Shown: piece after piece, positions 26,669 to 35,973 of the stretch
Layout of the letters: each line of letters opens with the position of its first letter
Numbering within the stretch: position 1 is the stretch's first letter
NCBI RefSeq assembly: GCF_024749045.1
Contig: NZ_CP087184.1
Coordinates: 1,178,001 to 1,242,000 of the forward strand
DNA length: 64,000 bases
DNA from: Pseudomonas sp. B21-028
GTDB lineage: Bacteria; Pseudomonadota; Gammaproteobacteria; Pseudomonadales; Pseudomonadaceae
Reading direction: 5' to 3'
Notes under the pieces: generated by a model
Told to the model about the DNA's origin: nothing
The model's input: only the letters and a program-made list of their open reading frames with translations
The model's database searches: none
Translations under genes and position numbers: made by a program

Positions 26669-27363
26669 CACAGTCAGCTTGGACGCACGACGGTAGGCCG
26701 GTGGATGCGGCTTCTATCCCGTCTGCCGAGTGGGAGATGTTGAAACAGGCGACGCAGTTAGGTGACTTTGTAATGCCCTGCTGCAATGCGCCAGCAGTAC
26801 TCAAGACAAGCATCAATGGTCTGCCCTTCTTCGCACATCTGTCAGACGAGTGCAGCACAGCGCCCGAGACAAAATGGCATAAGTCGGGCAAGGCCGCAGT
26901 AATGGCCGCTTTAACCGGAATGGGTATCGAGAACCGCGATGAGGTGCCGGGCCGATCCCCGAGCGGCGAGAAGTGGGAGGCGGATGTACTCTTTTCAGCA
27001 TCAGGCCGCACCATCGCCATCGAGCTACAACGCTCGTACCAGCATTTACGTGATTTCACTCGCCGCCAAGAGCGGTACGCTGCCTCAGGTGTAGAGTGCT
27101 ACTGGCTGGTTCGCAAAGAGACCTTCCGGACCTTAGGCAAAGCGACGTCGCGCCTGCTGTTGAAGCGTGATTTTGGCAACTTGTTCCCCCATGGCGGCAT
27201 CGGCACTGGCATGCTGCCAGAGCTTCCAGTGGCCATGCTGGACACAGAGGGTGAACTGCTGGTCCAGTTTGGCGGTTTCAAGGCTGCAACGATCCCACAG
27301 TGGCTGGAGGGCATCCTTGATGGGGTCTTCCAATACCGAGGGGGCTCTTGGAATCTAGACTGA
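26665..27363 (+). CDS. CoiA-like PD-(D/E)xK nuclease
   Basis: The 232-residue protein matches the competence protein CoiA-like family. It has an N-terminal region with Cys pair CC (39-40) and FFAHLSDEC, then a restriction-endonuclease-like core. The core has Asp107 (KWEADVLF), Glu120-x-Gln122 (IAIELQ), and the helix RQERYAASGVECYWLV. CoiA-like proteins are linked to recombination or defence and are often cargo in islands. The start at 26665 overlaps the previous stop (ATGA), so both are probably translated together. It is the last gene before attR. Confidence 0.75.
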   Translation: MTQSAWTHDGRPVDAASIPSAEWEMLKQATQLGDFVMPCCNAPAVLKTSINGLPFFAHLSDECSTAPETKWHKSGKAAVMAALTGMGIENRDEVPGRSPSGEKWEADVLFSASGRTIAIELQRSYQHLRDFTRRQERYAASGVECYWLVRKETFRTLGKATSRLLLKRDFGNLFPHGGIGTGMLPELPVAMLDTEGELLVQFGGFKAATIPQWLEGILDGVFQYRGGSWNLD

Positions 27364-27378
27364 CTCAAGCTTGCATAA

Positions 27379-27399
27379 ATGGTATTTTCAATGGTATTT
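27379..27399. repeat. ATGGTATTT direct repeats beside attR
   Basis: ATGGTATTT occurs twice, at 27379 and 27391 (12-bp spacing). It matches the ATGGTATTT at 15693 near attL. Confidence 0.5.
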
Positions 27400-27458
27400 G
27401 AGTCTATGCTTTTAATAAGGCATTGATTTATAACAATTTATTGTAGATTAAAATAATA

Positions 27459-27471
27459 GAGTGGGAATGAT
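27459..27471 (+). repeat. attR core
   Basis: Exact copy of GAGTGGGAATGAT from the guaA 3' end. Confidence 0.85.
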
Positions 27472-27546
27472 TGGATGTCCGGCATTGTCCGGCAACCTCT
27501 AGCAAGAAATACCCTGAAGCCCGCGTAATTGCGGGCTTTTGGTTTT
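27472..27546 (+). repeat. Duplicated guaA 3' flank with terminator
   Basis: GTCCGGCA, GCAAG and CCTGAAGCCCGCGTAATTGC follow in the same order as at 15423-15480. The hairpin at 27518-27541 repeats the guaA terminator. This is probably the original chromosomal flank; the copy beside guaA would then have arrived with the element. Confidence 0.75.
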
Positions 27547-27709
27547 TTGGATATGGGAAGTTCCGGCCTTCAGAACGCCTTCGGAACCCCCGGCGAGCGC
27601 TCGGTGATGATCGACGGCGCGGGATGGATTGTCACGGCACGCAATCCGGAAAACTGACGGGAATTACAGCGGAGGCGCCTCCGCTCGGTGGAGTGGGGTG
27701 ACGCTCTTG

Positions 27710-27790
27710 ATGGCTTGGTGTGTCTTCCTTCTTGGTGCGCTACCTTGTGAGCAAAAATTGATCAAGTCGTTGATGGGCCTCAAGCCATGA
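27710..27790 (+). CDS. Possible 26-residue peptide
   Basis: A frame from ATG 27710 encodes MAWCVFLLGALPCEQKLIKS and six further residues. Its stop overlaps the following start as ATGA. The first half is hydrophobic. There is no clear ribosome site, so this may be chance. Confidence 0.2.
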   Translation: MAWCVFLLGALPCEQKLIKSLMGLKP

Positions 27791-27957
27791 ACCACAAGCT
27801 GAACACCTATGGTGTATCCATAGTAGAGAGGCCTAAAATTAAAGCCACCAAGAAGCTAGATTTGGGTGGCGACTTGGGTAAGCAAATCGTTTATTCAGAA
27901 ACCAAGCTCGTTCTCAGAACTCACAAGAAGACCTTTCAGAAGCTGGCTGACATGTAA
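27787..27957 (+). CDS. Small basic protein, 56 residues
   Basis: The frame begins MNHKLNTYGVSIVERPKIKA and ends LRTHKKTFQKLADM. It is Lys-rich and has the compositional look of a real small protein resembling short uncharacterised pseudomonad proteins. There is no strong ribosome site; coupling through the ATGA overlap with the preceding frame is possible. Function unknown. Confidence 0.4.
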   Translation: MNHKLNTYGVSIVERPKIKATKKLDLGGDLGKQIVYSETKLVLRTHKKTFQKLADM

Positions 27958-28101
27958 TGGAATTGGGATCTATCCGATCTCGGTGATTATTGGAGAGGAT
28001 GAGGGCGAGCGTCGCGGCTAGGTTGGATGCAGGACCAAAGAGGCGTGACCGAATGGTGTTGAGTCGTGCTTTGGATGTCAGAGTTTGACCAGCTTTAGAT
28101 G

Positions 28102-30171
28102 TTAGAGAAACTGGGAGTGGATCAAATCCGTATCGAACGGCGTTATTCCTTGATCAGGCGCAAATACTGTCTGTGCCTGTTGCGGCGAAGCCACCCGTTC
28201 GCCTCGTGCTCGTACATGTAAATCGAACAACGTCTCCAAATCCGGCCGTGGTGTATGCACCAACGCCCGCAGCATCAACGATATCCCACTCAGGTTATTC
28301 TGGACGTTGTTCCACCGAGGCGATGACGTGAGTCCCAGATCGGCCCAAATCACGCGCCGCTCCTGCAAGTCCATCACGAATGGCAGGCAGATCACGGTGT
28401 TGGATGCGATATCGATACGGTCGATCACGGATTGCGGTTCGAATATTTCACCCGACGCTATGTCGACACGGGCCATCCAACCAGCGAAGCACTCGGGAAG
28501 ATCGCAGTACGCCTGCCCGGTGTAGCAGTTGATAGATGTGACGACGTAGCGGATCCCCTTCTCGACGAGGGCATCGATGTCGAGGTCGATGAACTCCGAA
28601 GCTCCGTCGGGCGCGTCAACGATGTCGCCGCTGTGGTAACCGCCGAAACCCTTCAAGTTGTAGTACGCGACAGTTTGCATGAACACGAAGTTGGCATCGA
28701 AAAATGCTGCGGACAAGTCAATGTCCGTGCGTTCACGGCCGTTCTTCCACCATAGGAACAGGCGAATGAAACGCGTGTCGGGCATTGGCAACCGACTGCC
28801 TCGCACCAGCGTACGTAGCGACTTCGATGCGGCGCGCTGCGCCAGCGGCACCTTGTATTCGCGAAGTGCGGAGTCAATGAAACAGCGGCCGAGAGGCGGT
28901 AGTGACGCAAAGCGCGTCACCAGAGCGTCCTGGCAGATTCGGGCTGCTCGGGACAACACCTCGGGTGTAAGAGGTTCACGCCGATCCTTGATGCCGTAGA
29001 CCTTGGCCAATGCCCCTTTCGGTGTGAAGGCGCGCAAGGGCAGGGGTCGCGGGGCACTTGCTTGAGCCAGCACCTGCAGCAGGATAGTCGAGGACACTTG
29101 TGTCGCAACAGTCTCGAACGCGTCGAGTACAGCATTGGTTTCGGTTGCGCGGCGCAGGGTTGCATCCAGCCGTCTCGCGAATTCACCAGGGCGACTTTGC
29201 AATAGGGGCATAAGCGCGGCGATCTGGCGCTGGGCAAGTAATGTTTCAACACGTGATCCAAACGAGGCCGGCGAGTCGTTGCGACGTGCTGCCGTGATGG
29301 CACCGAATGCACGTGGATACTTATCGGCGTATTCGCCCGGATGCAGTACTTCGGCCAGGCGTTTCCAGCGTTCGGCATGTCGCATCACATCTTCCGGGGC
29401 GTTGGGTACGCGATCGAGCAGACGCAACAGCCGCCGACGCGTCGCACGTTTCATCGCTGTGAAACGTGTCGAAGCTGTCGTCAGTGACACATCTCCTCCA
29501 CTCAGGGCGACTGCCAGTCTTAGCACGTCTGTCGCTGTTTCGACGTTTCGCTCCAGGAATACGTCTACACGTTCGCCGGTTACATGCAGGACCAGTGCGC
29601 CACCAACCAATGCACGGGTCTCTCGGAACGGGATAACCTCCGGCAGCAGTCGGAAAACATCGTTTCTGTACTTTTGGATAAACCAGACGACATCGGCAGT
29701 TTCCTCTTTGGAGAGCGAGGTGCGCGATGAAACCAGTGGCTCAAGCAGTAATTCGAATTCAGAGATGCTTCCCGGTTCGATAATCCGGGAAATGAAGTTT
29801 CCTTGGAGCATCGCAGGTCGAGCGTGTTCTACCGGTGGTAAATGTTGAAGCGTGAGGTAATGCCTAACGGCGGTCAGGTACAACTCCGCCTCGCAGGCTG
29901 TCAGAACTTGCTCGGGAAAGTCTGGGTAAAGCGGCTTGTGGTGCACATGAGCGCCGGTCTGTCGCCGAAGTACTCCGACAACTTCGCGTATCCAGTGCGT
30001 GAGCTCTGTCGATGACAGCATGCCGATTTGCTCAATCAGTGGCTCCGATAGAACGCATCGGAACGCCGCAACCTCCTGGACAGCCGACGCGACCTGAGCG
30101 CGTGTTGCACCGCCGGTGCCCAAGGGGACGTGAACCTTGGTACGGCGACGCAAGAACAGCTCCTGATTCAT
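28102..30171 (-). CDS. Large protein with C-terminal TerD-like domain
   Basis: This 689-residue cytoplasmic protein is Arg-rich and helical over residues 1-470. Its C-terminal part resembles TerD-family folds: RTDIDLSAAFFDANF (about 485-499), GGYHSGDIVDAPDGASEFID (about 513-532), and IRYVVTSINCYTGQAYCDLPEC. The arrangement resembles MXAN_6230/SCO0854-type proteins associated with tellurite or stress-resistance (ter) loci. No other ter gene adjoins it. GGAG lies 10 bases before ATG 30171. It lies outside the att repeats. Confidence 0.55.
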   Translation of the reverse strand: MNQELFLRRRTKVHVPLGTGGATRAQVASAVQEVAAFRCVLSEPLIEQIGMLSSTELTHWIREVVGVLRRQTGAHVHHKPLYPDFPEQVLTACEAELYLTAVRHYLTLQHLPPVEHARPAMLQGNFISRIIEPGSISEFELLLEPLVSSRTSLSKEETADVVWFIQKYRNDVFRLLPEVIPFRETRALVGGALVLHVTGERVDVFLERNVETATDVLRLAVALSGGDVSLTTASTRFTAMKRATRRRLLRLLDRVPNAPEDVMRHAERWKRLAEVLHPGEYADKYPRAFGAITAARRNDSPASFGSRVETLLAQRQIAALMPLLQSRPGEFARRLDATLRRATETNAVLDAFETVATQVSSTILLQVLAQASAPRPLPLRAFTPKGALAKVYGIKDRREPLTPEVLSRAARICQDALVTRFASLPPLGRCFIDSALREYKVPLAQRAASKSLRTLVRGSRLPMPDTRFIRLFLWWKNGRERTDIDLSAAFFDANFVFMQTVAYYNLKGFGGYHSGDIVDAPDGASEFIDLDIDALVEKGIRYVVTSINCYTGQAYCDLPECFAGWMARVDIASGEIFEPQSVIDRIDIASNTVICLPFVMDLQERRVIWADLGLTSSPRWNNVQNNLSGISLMLRALVHTPRPDLETLFDLHVRARGERVASPQQAQTVFAPDQGITPFDTDLIHSQFL

Positions 30172-30236
30172 GCTTGATCATCTCCATTGGGCGTCGCTTC
30201 GAATGAACTGCTGCGTCCGTTGTGTCCACAGTTGAT

Positions 30237-30263
30237 ATAAAAACGCCTGCTAGCAGCAGGCGT
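30237..30263 (-). terminator. Minus-strand terminator upstream of the TerD-like gene
   Basis: On the minus strand ACGCCTGCT / AGCAGGCGT (3-nt loop) is followed by five Ts. It closes any transcript coming from the treR side. The gap 30264-30410 shows no convincing gene. Confidence 0.75.
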
Positions 30264-30410
30264 GAGGTGGAGAGCGGAACCCCTAAGTCATAGGAGGTAA
30301 GAAGGAAGGTGTTCCATAGCCACGCAGGCATTCTATGAAAGATCGTCCCGCGTGTCAGGCTGTTACATACCTTGAAACGTACTCCCAATTGTTCATTTCG
30401 GTCAGTACAC

Positions 30411-30446
30411 AAAAAACCGTGCGAACCCGCGTTCACACGGTTTTTT
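30411..30446. terminator. Bidirectional terminator after treR
   Basis: AAAAAACCGTG and CACGGTTTTTT form a stem 5 bp before the treR stop, with T-runs in both directions. Confidence 0.85.
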
Positions 30447-30450
30447 CGTT

Positions 30451-31155
30451 TCAGCGCCGCGCCACATCCGAGAAATAGAACTTGTCGAGGGTATGCCGCG
30501 ATTCGGTGTACTCGAACTGCCGGCCGTCCTGGAGAAAGGTCTGGTTGCTGACCACGATGACATGGCTCTGGCCGTCTAGGTCGAGGTGTTGCTGGTCGTC
30601 CTTGCCGCACCGGACAGCTTCGATGGTGCGTTGCGCATAGGCGATCTGCAGTTGCAGGGTCTGTTCGATGTAGGCGTAGATCGATCGCTCGGCGATCTCG
30701 CGGGTCAGGCCGGGGATCACGTCGCTGACGAAATGGTTGATGTCCAGGATCACCCGTTTGCCGTCGATTCTCCGCACGCGCTTGATGCGCGTCACCTGGC
30801 TGCCGGCGGGGGCCTTGATGTGTTCGAGCAACGCCCCTTCCAGCGGCAGTTGGCTGAACTCGACCACTTCAGTGCGGACGTCATCGCCCAGGCGCGGGTA
30901 CGTCTCCTGGAAGCTGACGATGCCGCCGAGCTGGAATTCGATAGGGGAGGTCGACAGTACGAAGGTGCCCTTGCCATGGATCTTCTGGGCGAAACCGCGC
31001 TCCTGGAGCTGTTCGATCGCCTTGCGTACGGTCCCCCGACTGGCTTGGTAGCTATCCATCAGCTCGGTTTCGGAGGGCAGGCGGGCGCCACGCTCCAAGC
31101 GTTCGGTGGTGATGCTGGCCAGCAGGTCGCTGTAGATCCGGTTGTATTTACTCAT
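30451..31155 (-). CDS. treR: TreR, GntR-family trehalose repressor
   Basis: The 234-residue regulator has an N-terminal GntR winged helix (residues 3-70, LPSETELMDSYQASRGTVRK) and a C-terminal UTRA effector domain (about 90-230, IKRVRRIDGKRVILDINHFV). TreR of this class represses trehalose uptake and cleavage and is released by trehalose-6-phosphate. I start at 31155 (MSKYNRIYSD); the longer frame upstream crosses the operators. It is divergent from treP, and two palindromic operators lie between them. Confidence 0.92.
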   Translation of the reverse strand: MSKYNRIYSDLLASITTERLERGARLPSETELMDSYQASRGTVRKAIEQLQERGFAQKIHGKGTFVLSTSPIEFQLGGIVSFQETYPRLGDDVRTEVVEFSQLPLEGALLEHIKAPAGSQVTRIKRVRRIDGKRVILDINHFVSDVIPGLTREIAERSIYAYIEQTLQLQIAYAQRTIEAVRCGKDDQQHLDLDGQSHVIVVSNQTFLQDGRQFEYTESRHTLDKFYFSDVARR

Positions 31156-31296
31156 GGAAATGGCTCTGTAACGCGCGGTACACCGGGGGCGGAACCTTAA
31201 GGGTGAAGTGGGGGGCTTGTCCAATCCACTGTGGTTTTTTGCAGCAAGGAGCGTAGGGCGTTTCGCGCTGATAGTGGAGTGCTTAAATAAAAAAAC

Positions 31297-31341
31297 ACAA
31301 CTCGTCTGTACGAGTTGTTGATTTAACTCGTACAGACGAGT
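31297..31341. promoter_or_regulatory. Two inverted TreR-type operators
   Basis: ACAACTCGT-CTGT-ACGAGTTGT (31297-31318) and ACTCGT-ACAG-ACGAGT (31326-31341) are palindromes whose central 4 bases are complementary, so one is the inverse of the other. Their centres are 26 bp apart. They lie between treR and treP. Confidence 0.8.
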
Positions 31342-31401
31342 ATTTTTTCCTTCCATGTGCTGTCGACTCTCAATAACAACAACGACGCGGAAGAAAAAAG
31401 C

Positions 31402-32844
31402 ATGAGCCACGATTACTCCAGAATCGCCAGCGAGCTGCTGCAAAGCCTCGGCGGCGTCGGCAACATCGAGCAGGCAGCCCATTGCGTGACGCGCCTGCGG
31501 CTATCCCTCAAGGATGTATCACAGGTGGACAGCGCAACATTGAACCAGGTCGACCTGGTCAAGGGCTCGTTTTTCACCGGCGGATTGTTCCAGGTGGTCA
31601 TCGGGCCGGGCGAAGTGGAAAAGGTCTACGCCGCCTTGCGCGAGCTGACTGGCCTGGCGGCCGCGACCATCGCCGACGTCAAGCGCCAGGGCGCACAGAA
31701 AGGCAACGGCATGCAGCGTCTGGTGCGGGTGCTTTCCGACGTGTTCATGCCGATCCTGCCCGCGCTGGTGATCGCCGGCCTGCTGATGGGCGTCAATAAC
31801 CTGCTGGGCGCCAAGGGCATGTTCATTGCCGACCAGACACTGCTCGACGCGTATCCTAACCTGGACGGTGTCTGGAGCCTGATCAACCTGATGGCCAACA
31901 CTTCCTTCGTCTTTCTTCCGGCGCTGGTGGGCTGGTCGGCGGCCAAGCGTTTTGGCGGCAGTGAGATCCTCGGCATCGTGCTCGGGCTGATGCTGGTCCA
32001 CCCGGACCTGCTCAATGCCTGGAACTACGGCAAGGCCGTGGCGGGGCTGGATGGCCAGAGCCTGCCGTACTTCGATATCTTCGGTTGGTTCCGGATCGAA
32101 AAAGTCGGTTACCAGGGACAGATCCTGCCGATCCTGTTGGCGGCCTATGTCATGAGCGTGATCGAGCAATGGTTGCGTGCCAGGGTGCCCAACGCTATCC
32201 AACTGCTGGTCGTGCCGATCACCACCATCGTCGTCACGGGTGTCCTGGCGCTGGCGATCATTGGACCGGTCACCCGGCACCTGGGGATCCTGATTACAGA
32301 AGGCATGGTGGCGTTGTTCGATCTCGCGCCGGTGATCGGTGGGGCGATCTTCGGCCTGTTGTATGCGCCGCTGGTGGTGACCGGCATGCACCACATGTTC
32401 CTGGCGGTGGATCTGCAATTGATCTCGACCCAGGGCGGCACCTTCATCTGGCCGATGATCGTCATGTCCAACCTGGCCCAGGGCAGCGCGGCGCTGGCGG
32501 TGTTCTACATGACCCGCAATGCCCGGGACAAGAGCATGGCTTCTACCTCGGCCATTTCCGCCTACTTCGGTATCACTGAACCGGCGATGTTCGGCGTCAA
32601 CCTGCGGTACAAGTTTCCCTTCTACTGCGCCCTGGTCGGCTCGGCCCTGGGCTGCATCTTCCTGTCGCTGAACAAGATCAAGGCCTCGGCCATTGGCGTG
32701 GGCGGCTTGCCGGGTTTCATTTCGATCGTTCCCGACTACATACCGATGTTCGTGATCGGCATGGTCATCGCCCTGACTGTCCCCTTTGCGCTGACCTGCG
32801 GGTTGAGCATGAAGATCGTCCGCCCCGGCTATCGCGTCGCCTGA
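31402..32844 (+). CDS. treP: Trehalose PTS transporter, EIIBC
   Basis: The 480-residue permease imports trehalose as trehalose-6-phosphate. It has an N-terminal EIIB domain (residues 1-80) with phosphoryl-accepting Cys28 (AAHCVTRLRL). A ten-helix EIIC domain follows (about 105-475), with TSFVFLPALVGWSAAKRFGG, TGMHHMFLAVDLQL and the sugar-binding GITEPAMFGVNL. It lacks EIIA. The phosphoryl chain is supplied by the EIIA-HPr-EI fusion at 35974. ATG 31402 is preceded by GGAAGAAAAAAG. Confidence 0.93.
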   Translation: MSHDYSRIASELLQSLGGVGNIEQAAHCVTRLRLSLKDVSQVDSATLNQVDLVKGSFFTGGLFQVVIGPGEVEKVYAALRELTGLAAATIADVKRQGAQKGNGMQRLVRVLSDVFMPILPALVIAGLLMGVNNLLGAKGMFIADQTLLDAYPNLDGVWSLINLMANTSFVFLPALVGWSAAKRFGGSEILGIVLGLMLVHPDLLNAWNYGKAVAGLDGQSLPYFDIFGWFRIEKVGYQGQILPILLAAYVMSVIEQWLRARVPNAIQLLVVPITTIVVTGVLALAIIGPVTRHLGILITEGMVALFDLAPVIGGAIFGLLYAPLVVTGMHHMFLAVDLQLISTQGGTFIWPMIVMSNLAQGSAALAVFYMTRNARDKSMASTSAISAYFGITEPAMFGVNLRYKFPFYCALVGSALGCIFLSLNKIKASAIGVGGLPGFISIVPDYIPMFVIGMVIALTVPFALTCGLSMKIVRPGYRVA

Positions 32845-32895
32845 GACCCGGCTTGTCCATGATGGGCCACGAGCCCGCACCGAAGGAATCGCGTC

Positions 32896-34539
32896 ATGCA
32901 AGACTGGCAACGCTCCGTGATTTACCAGATTTATCCGAAGAGTTTCTACAGCCACGGCGGTCAGGCGACCGGTGATTTGCTGGGGGTCGTGGACAAGCTC
33001 GATTATCTGCACTGGCTCGGGGTGGATTATCTGTGGCTGACGCCGTTCCTGCGTTCGCCACAGCGCGATAACGGTTATGACATCAGTGACTACTACGCCA
33101 TCGACCCCAGCTACGGCACGATGGCTGACTGTGAGCTGTTGATCGCCGAGGCCGGCAGGCGCGGTATCAAGTTGATGCTCGATATCGTGGTCAATCACAC
33201 GTCCATCGAGCATCCCTGGTTCCAGGCCGCCCGCAGCAGCCTCGACAACCCGTACCGCGATTTCTACATCTGGCGCGATCAACCGAACAGCTGGGAATCC
33301 AAGTTCGGGGGCTCGGCCTGGGAATACGAGGCGCAGACCGGTCAGTATTACCTGCACCTGTTCGATCACACCCAGGCCGACCTGAACTGGGATAACCCTC
33401 AGGTGCGTGCCGAAGTGTTCAAGATGATGCGCTTCTGGCGGGACAAGGGCGTGGGGGGCTTTCGCCTCGACGTCATCAACCTGATCTCCAAGCCGGCGGA
33501 TTTTCCCGATGACCACACCGATGGTCGGCGTTTCTATACCGACGGCCCGAACGTACATCGCTATCTGCAGCAAATGCACCAGGAGGTTTTTGAAGGTTTC
33601 GACCTGATCAACGTGGGCGAGATGTCGTCCACCACTCTCGAACACTGCATTCGTTATTCGTGCCCGGATTCGCGCGAGTTGTCGATGACCTTCAATTTCC
33701 ACCATCTGAAGGTGGATTATCCGAACCTGCAGAAATGGGTGCGAGCGGACTTCGATTTCCTCCAGCTCAAACGCATCTTGTCCGACTGGCAGACCGGCAT
33801 GCAGGCCGGTGGCGGTTGGAATGCGCTGTTCTGGTGTAATCACGACCAGCCGCGGGTGGTCTCGCGCTTCGGCAATGACGGCGAGCACCGGGTGGCCTCG
33901 GCGAAAATGCTGGCCACCGCGTTGCACTTTCTTCAGGGCACGCCCTTCGTGTACCAGGGCGAAGAGCTGGGGATGACCAATCCGGGCTTCGATCACATCG
34001 ACCAGTACCGCGACGTCGAGACCTTGAACATCTTTCGTCTCCAGCGTAACGCCGGTGTGCCCGAAGCCGACGCCATGGCCGCGATCATGCAGAAGTCGCG
34101 GGACAACGGACGTACACCGATGCAATGGACGGCCGGACCGAACGCGGGTTTCAGCCATGCCGAGCCCTGGATCGATGTGCCGGCCAACGCTGCCTTCATC
34201 AACGTCGAGCACCAGATGCAAGACCCGACATCAATACTGCATTTTTACCGTCAGCTGATAACCCTGCGCCGTAGCGAAGCCTTGATCCTGGAGGGCGTCT
34301 ACCGCCTGCTGTTGCCCGACGATCCCTTCGTGTGGGCCTACCTGCGCGAGGGGCAGGGGGAGCGTCTGCTGGTCATCAGTCATTTCCACGGCGGTGACTG
34401 CGAGGTTGAGTTGCCCGACGGGATTATCACCTCCGAGATGAAGCAACGATGGGTGATCGGTAACTACGACCGAGAGCACCGAGATCGACGGTTGCGCCTG
34501 CGACCCTACGAGTCGTTCGTATTGCACCTGAGCGATTGA
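32896..34539 (+). CDS. treC: TreC, trehalose-6-phosphate hydrolase
   Basis: This 547-residue GH13 enzyme splits trehalose-6-phosphate to glucose and glucose-6-phosphate. Family motifs are clear: DIVVNHTS (residues 96-103), GFRLDVIN with nucleophile Asp192, NVGEMSS with acid/base Glu242, and CNHDQPR with transition-state Asp317. It has no signal peptide, consistent with cytoplasmic action after PTS uptake. It lies 51 bp after treP in the same operon. Confidence 0.94.
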   Translation: MQDWQRSVIYQIYPKSFYSHGGQATGDLLGVVDKLDYLHWLGVDYLWLTPFLRSPQRDNGYDISDYYAIDPSYGTMADCELLIAEAGRRGIKLMLDIVVNHTSIEHPWFQAARSSLDNPYRDFYIWRDQPNSWESKFGGSAWEYEAQTGQYYLHLFDHTQADLNWDNPQVRAEVFKMMRFWRDKGVGGFRLDVINLISKPADFPDDHTDGRRFYTDGPNVHRYLQQMHQEVFEGFDLINVGEMSSTTLEHCIRYSCPDSRELSMTFNFHHLKVDYPNLQKWVRADFDFLQLKRILSDWQTGMQAGGGWNALFWCNHDQPRVVSRFGNDGEHRVASAKMLATALHFLQGTPFVYQGEELGMTNPGFDHIDQYRDVETLNIFRLQRNAGVPEADAMAAIMQKSRDNGRTPMQWTAGPNAGFSHAEPWIDVPANAAFINVEHQMQDPTSILHFYRQLITLRRSEALILEGVYRLLLPDDPFVWAYLREGQGERLLVISHFHGGDCEVELPDGIITSEMKQRWVIGNYDREHRDRRLRLRPYESFVLHLSD

Positions 34540-34572
34540 ATCAAAGCCCTTTCTGACCCAGGCATCGCCTGA

Positions 34573-35901
<1,329 letters not shown>

Positions 35902-35973
35902 CCCATGTAGTGCGTGTCGGCGGACCCTTTATAGCCGCGATGCCAACAAGAATAGACAGCAGCAGGTGAAGTC

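Larger units (their letters stand above)
15405..27471. mobile_element. guaA-integrated mobilizable element, about 12.1 kb
   Basis: The element runs between the 13-bp direct repeats GAGTGGGAATGAT at the guaA 3' end and at 27459. The integrase gene is the first gene inside the left end. It carries alpA-repA-repC (+), trbL-trbK-trbJ and two small genes (-), an oriT-like region with traJ (+), and four to five cargo genes. Cargo around 24.5-26.4 kb is visibly AT-richer than the host. guaA is a well-known integration site for P4-type integrases. No relaxase gene was found, so transfer would need a helper. Confidence 0.9.
27547..28101. other. Chromosomal junction region with short frames
   Basis: Nothing large is encoded here. 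A 34-codon frame (27553-27657, MGSSGLQNAFGTPGERSVMI onward) may be the tail of a lost gene. A perfect 16-bp palindrome GCGGAGGC/GCCTCCGC lies at 27669-27684. Two overlapping small frames follow (27710-27957). The last 140 bp show no feature. Confidence 0.4.

Noticed and set aside
27471..27701. A 76-codon frame after attR
   Set aside because: It runs through the duplicated terminator and has no coding character.
30032..30610. A 192-codon minus-strand frame between treR and the TerD-like gene
   Set aside because: It overlaps both genes and crosses two terminators; composition is not protein-like.
31519..34221. A 900-codon open frame antisense to treP and treC
   Set aside because: It mirrors two well-identified enzymes in a GC-rich genome, where long antisense frames are common; its translation is His/Asp/Arg-rich without family features.
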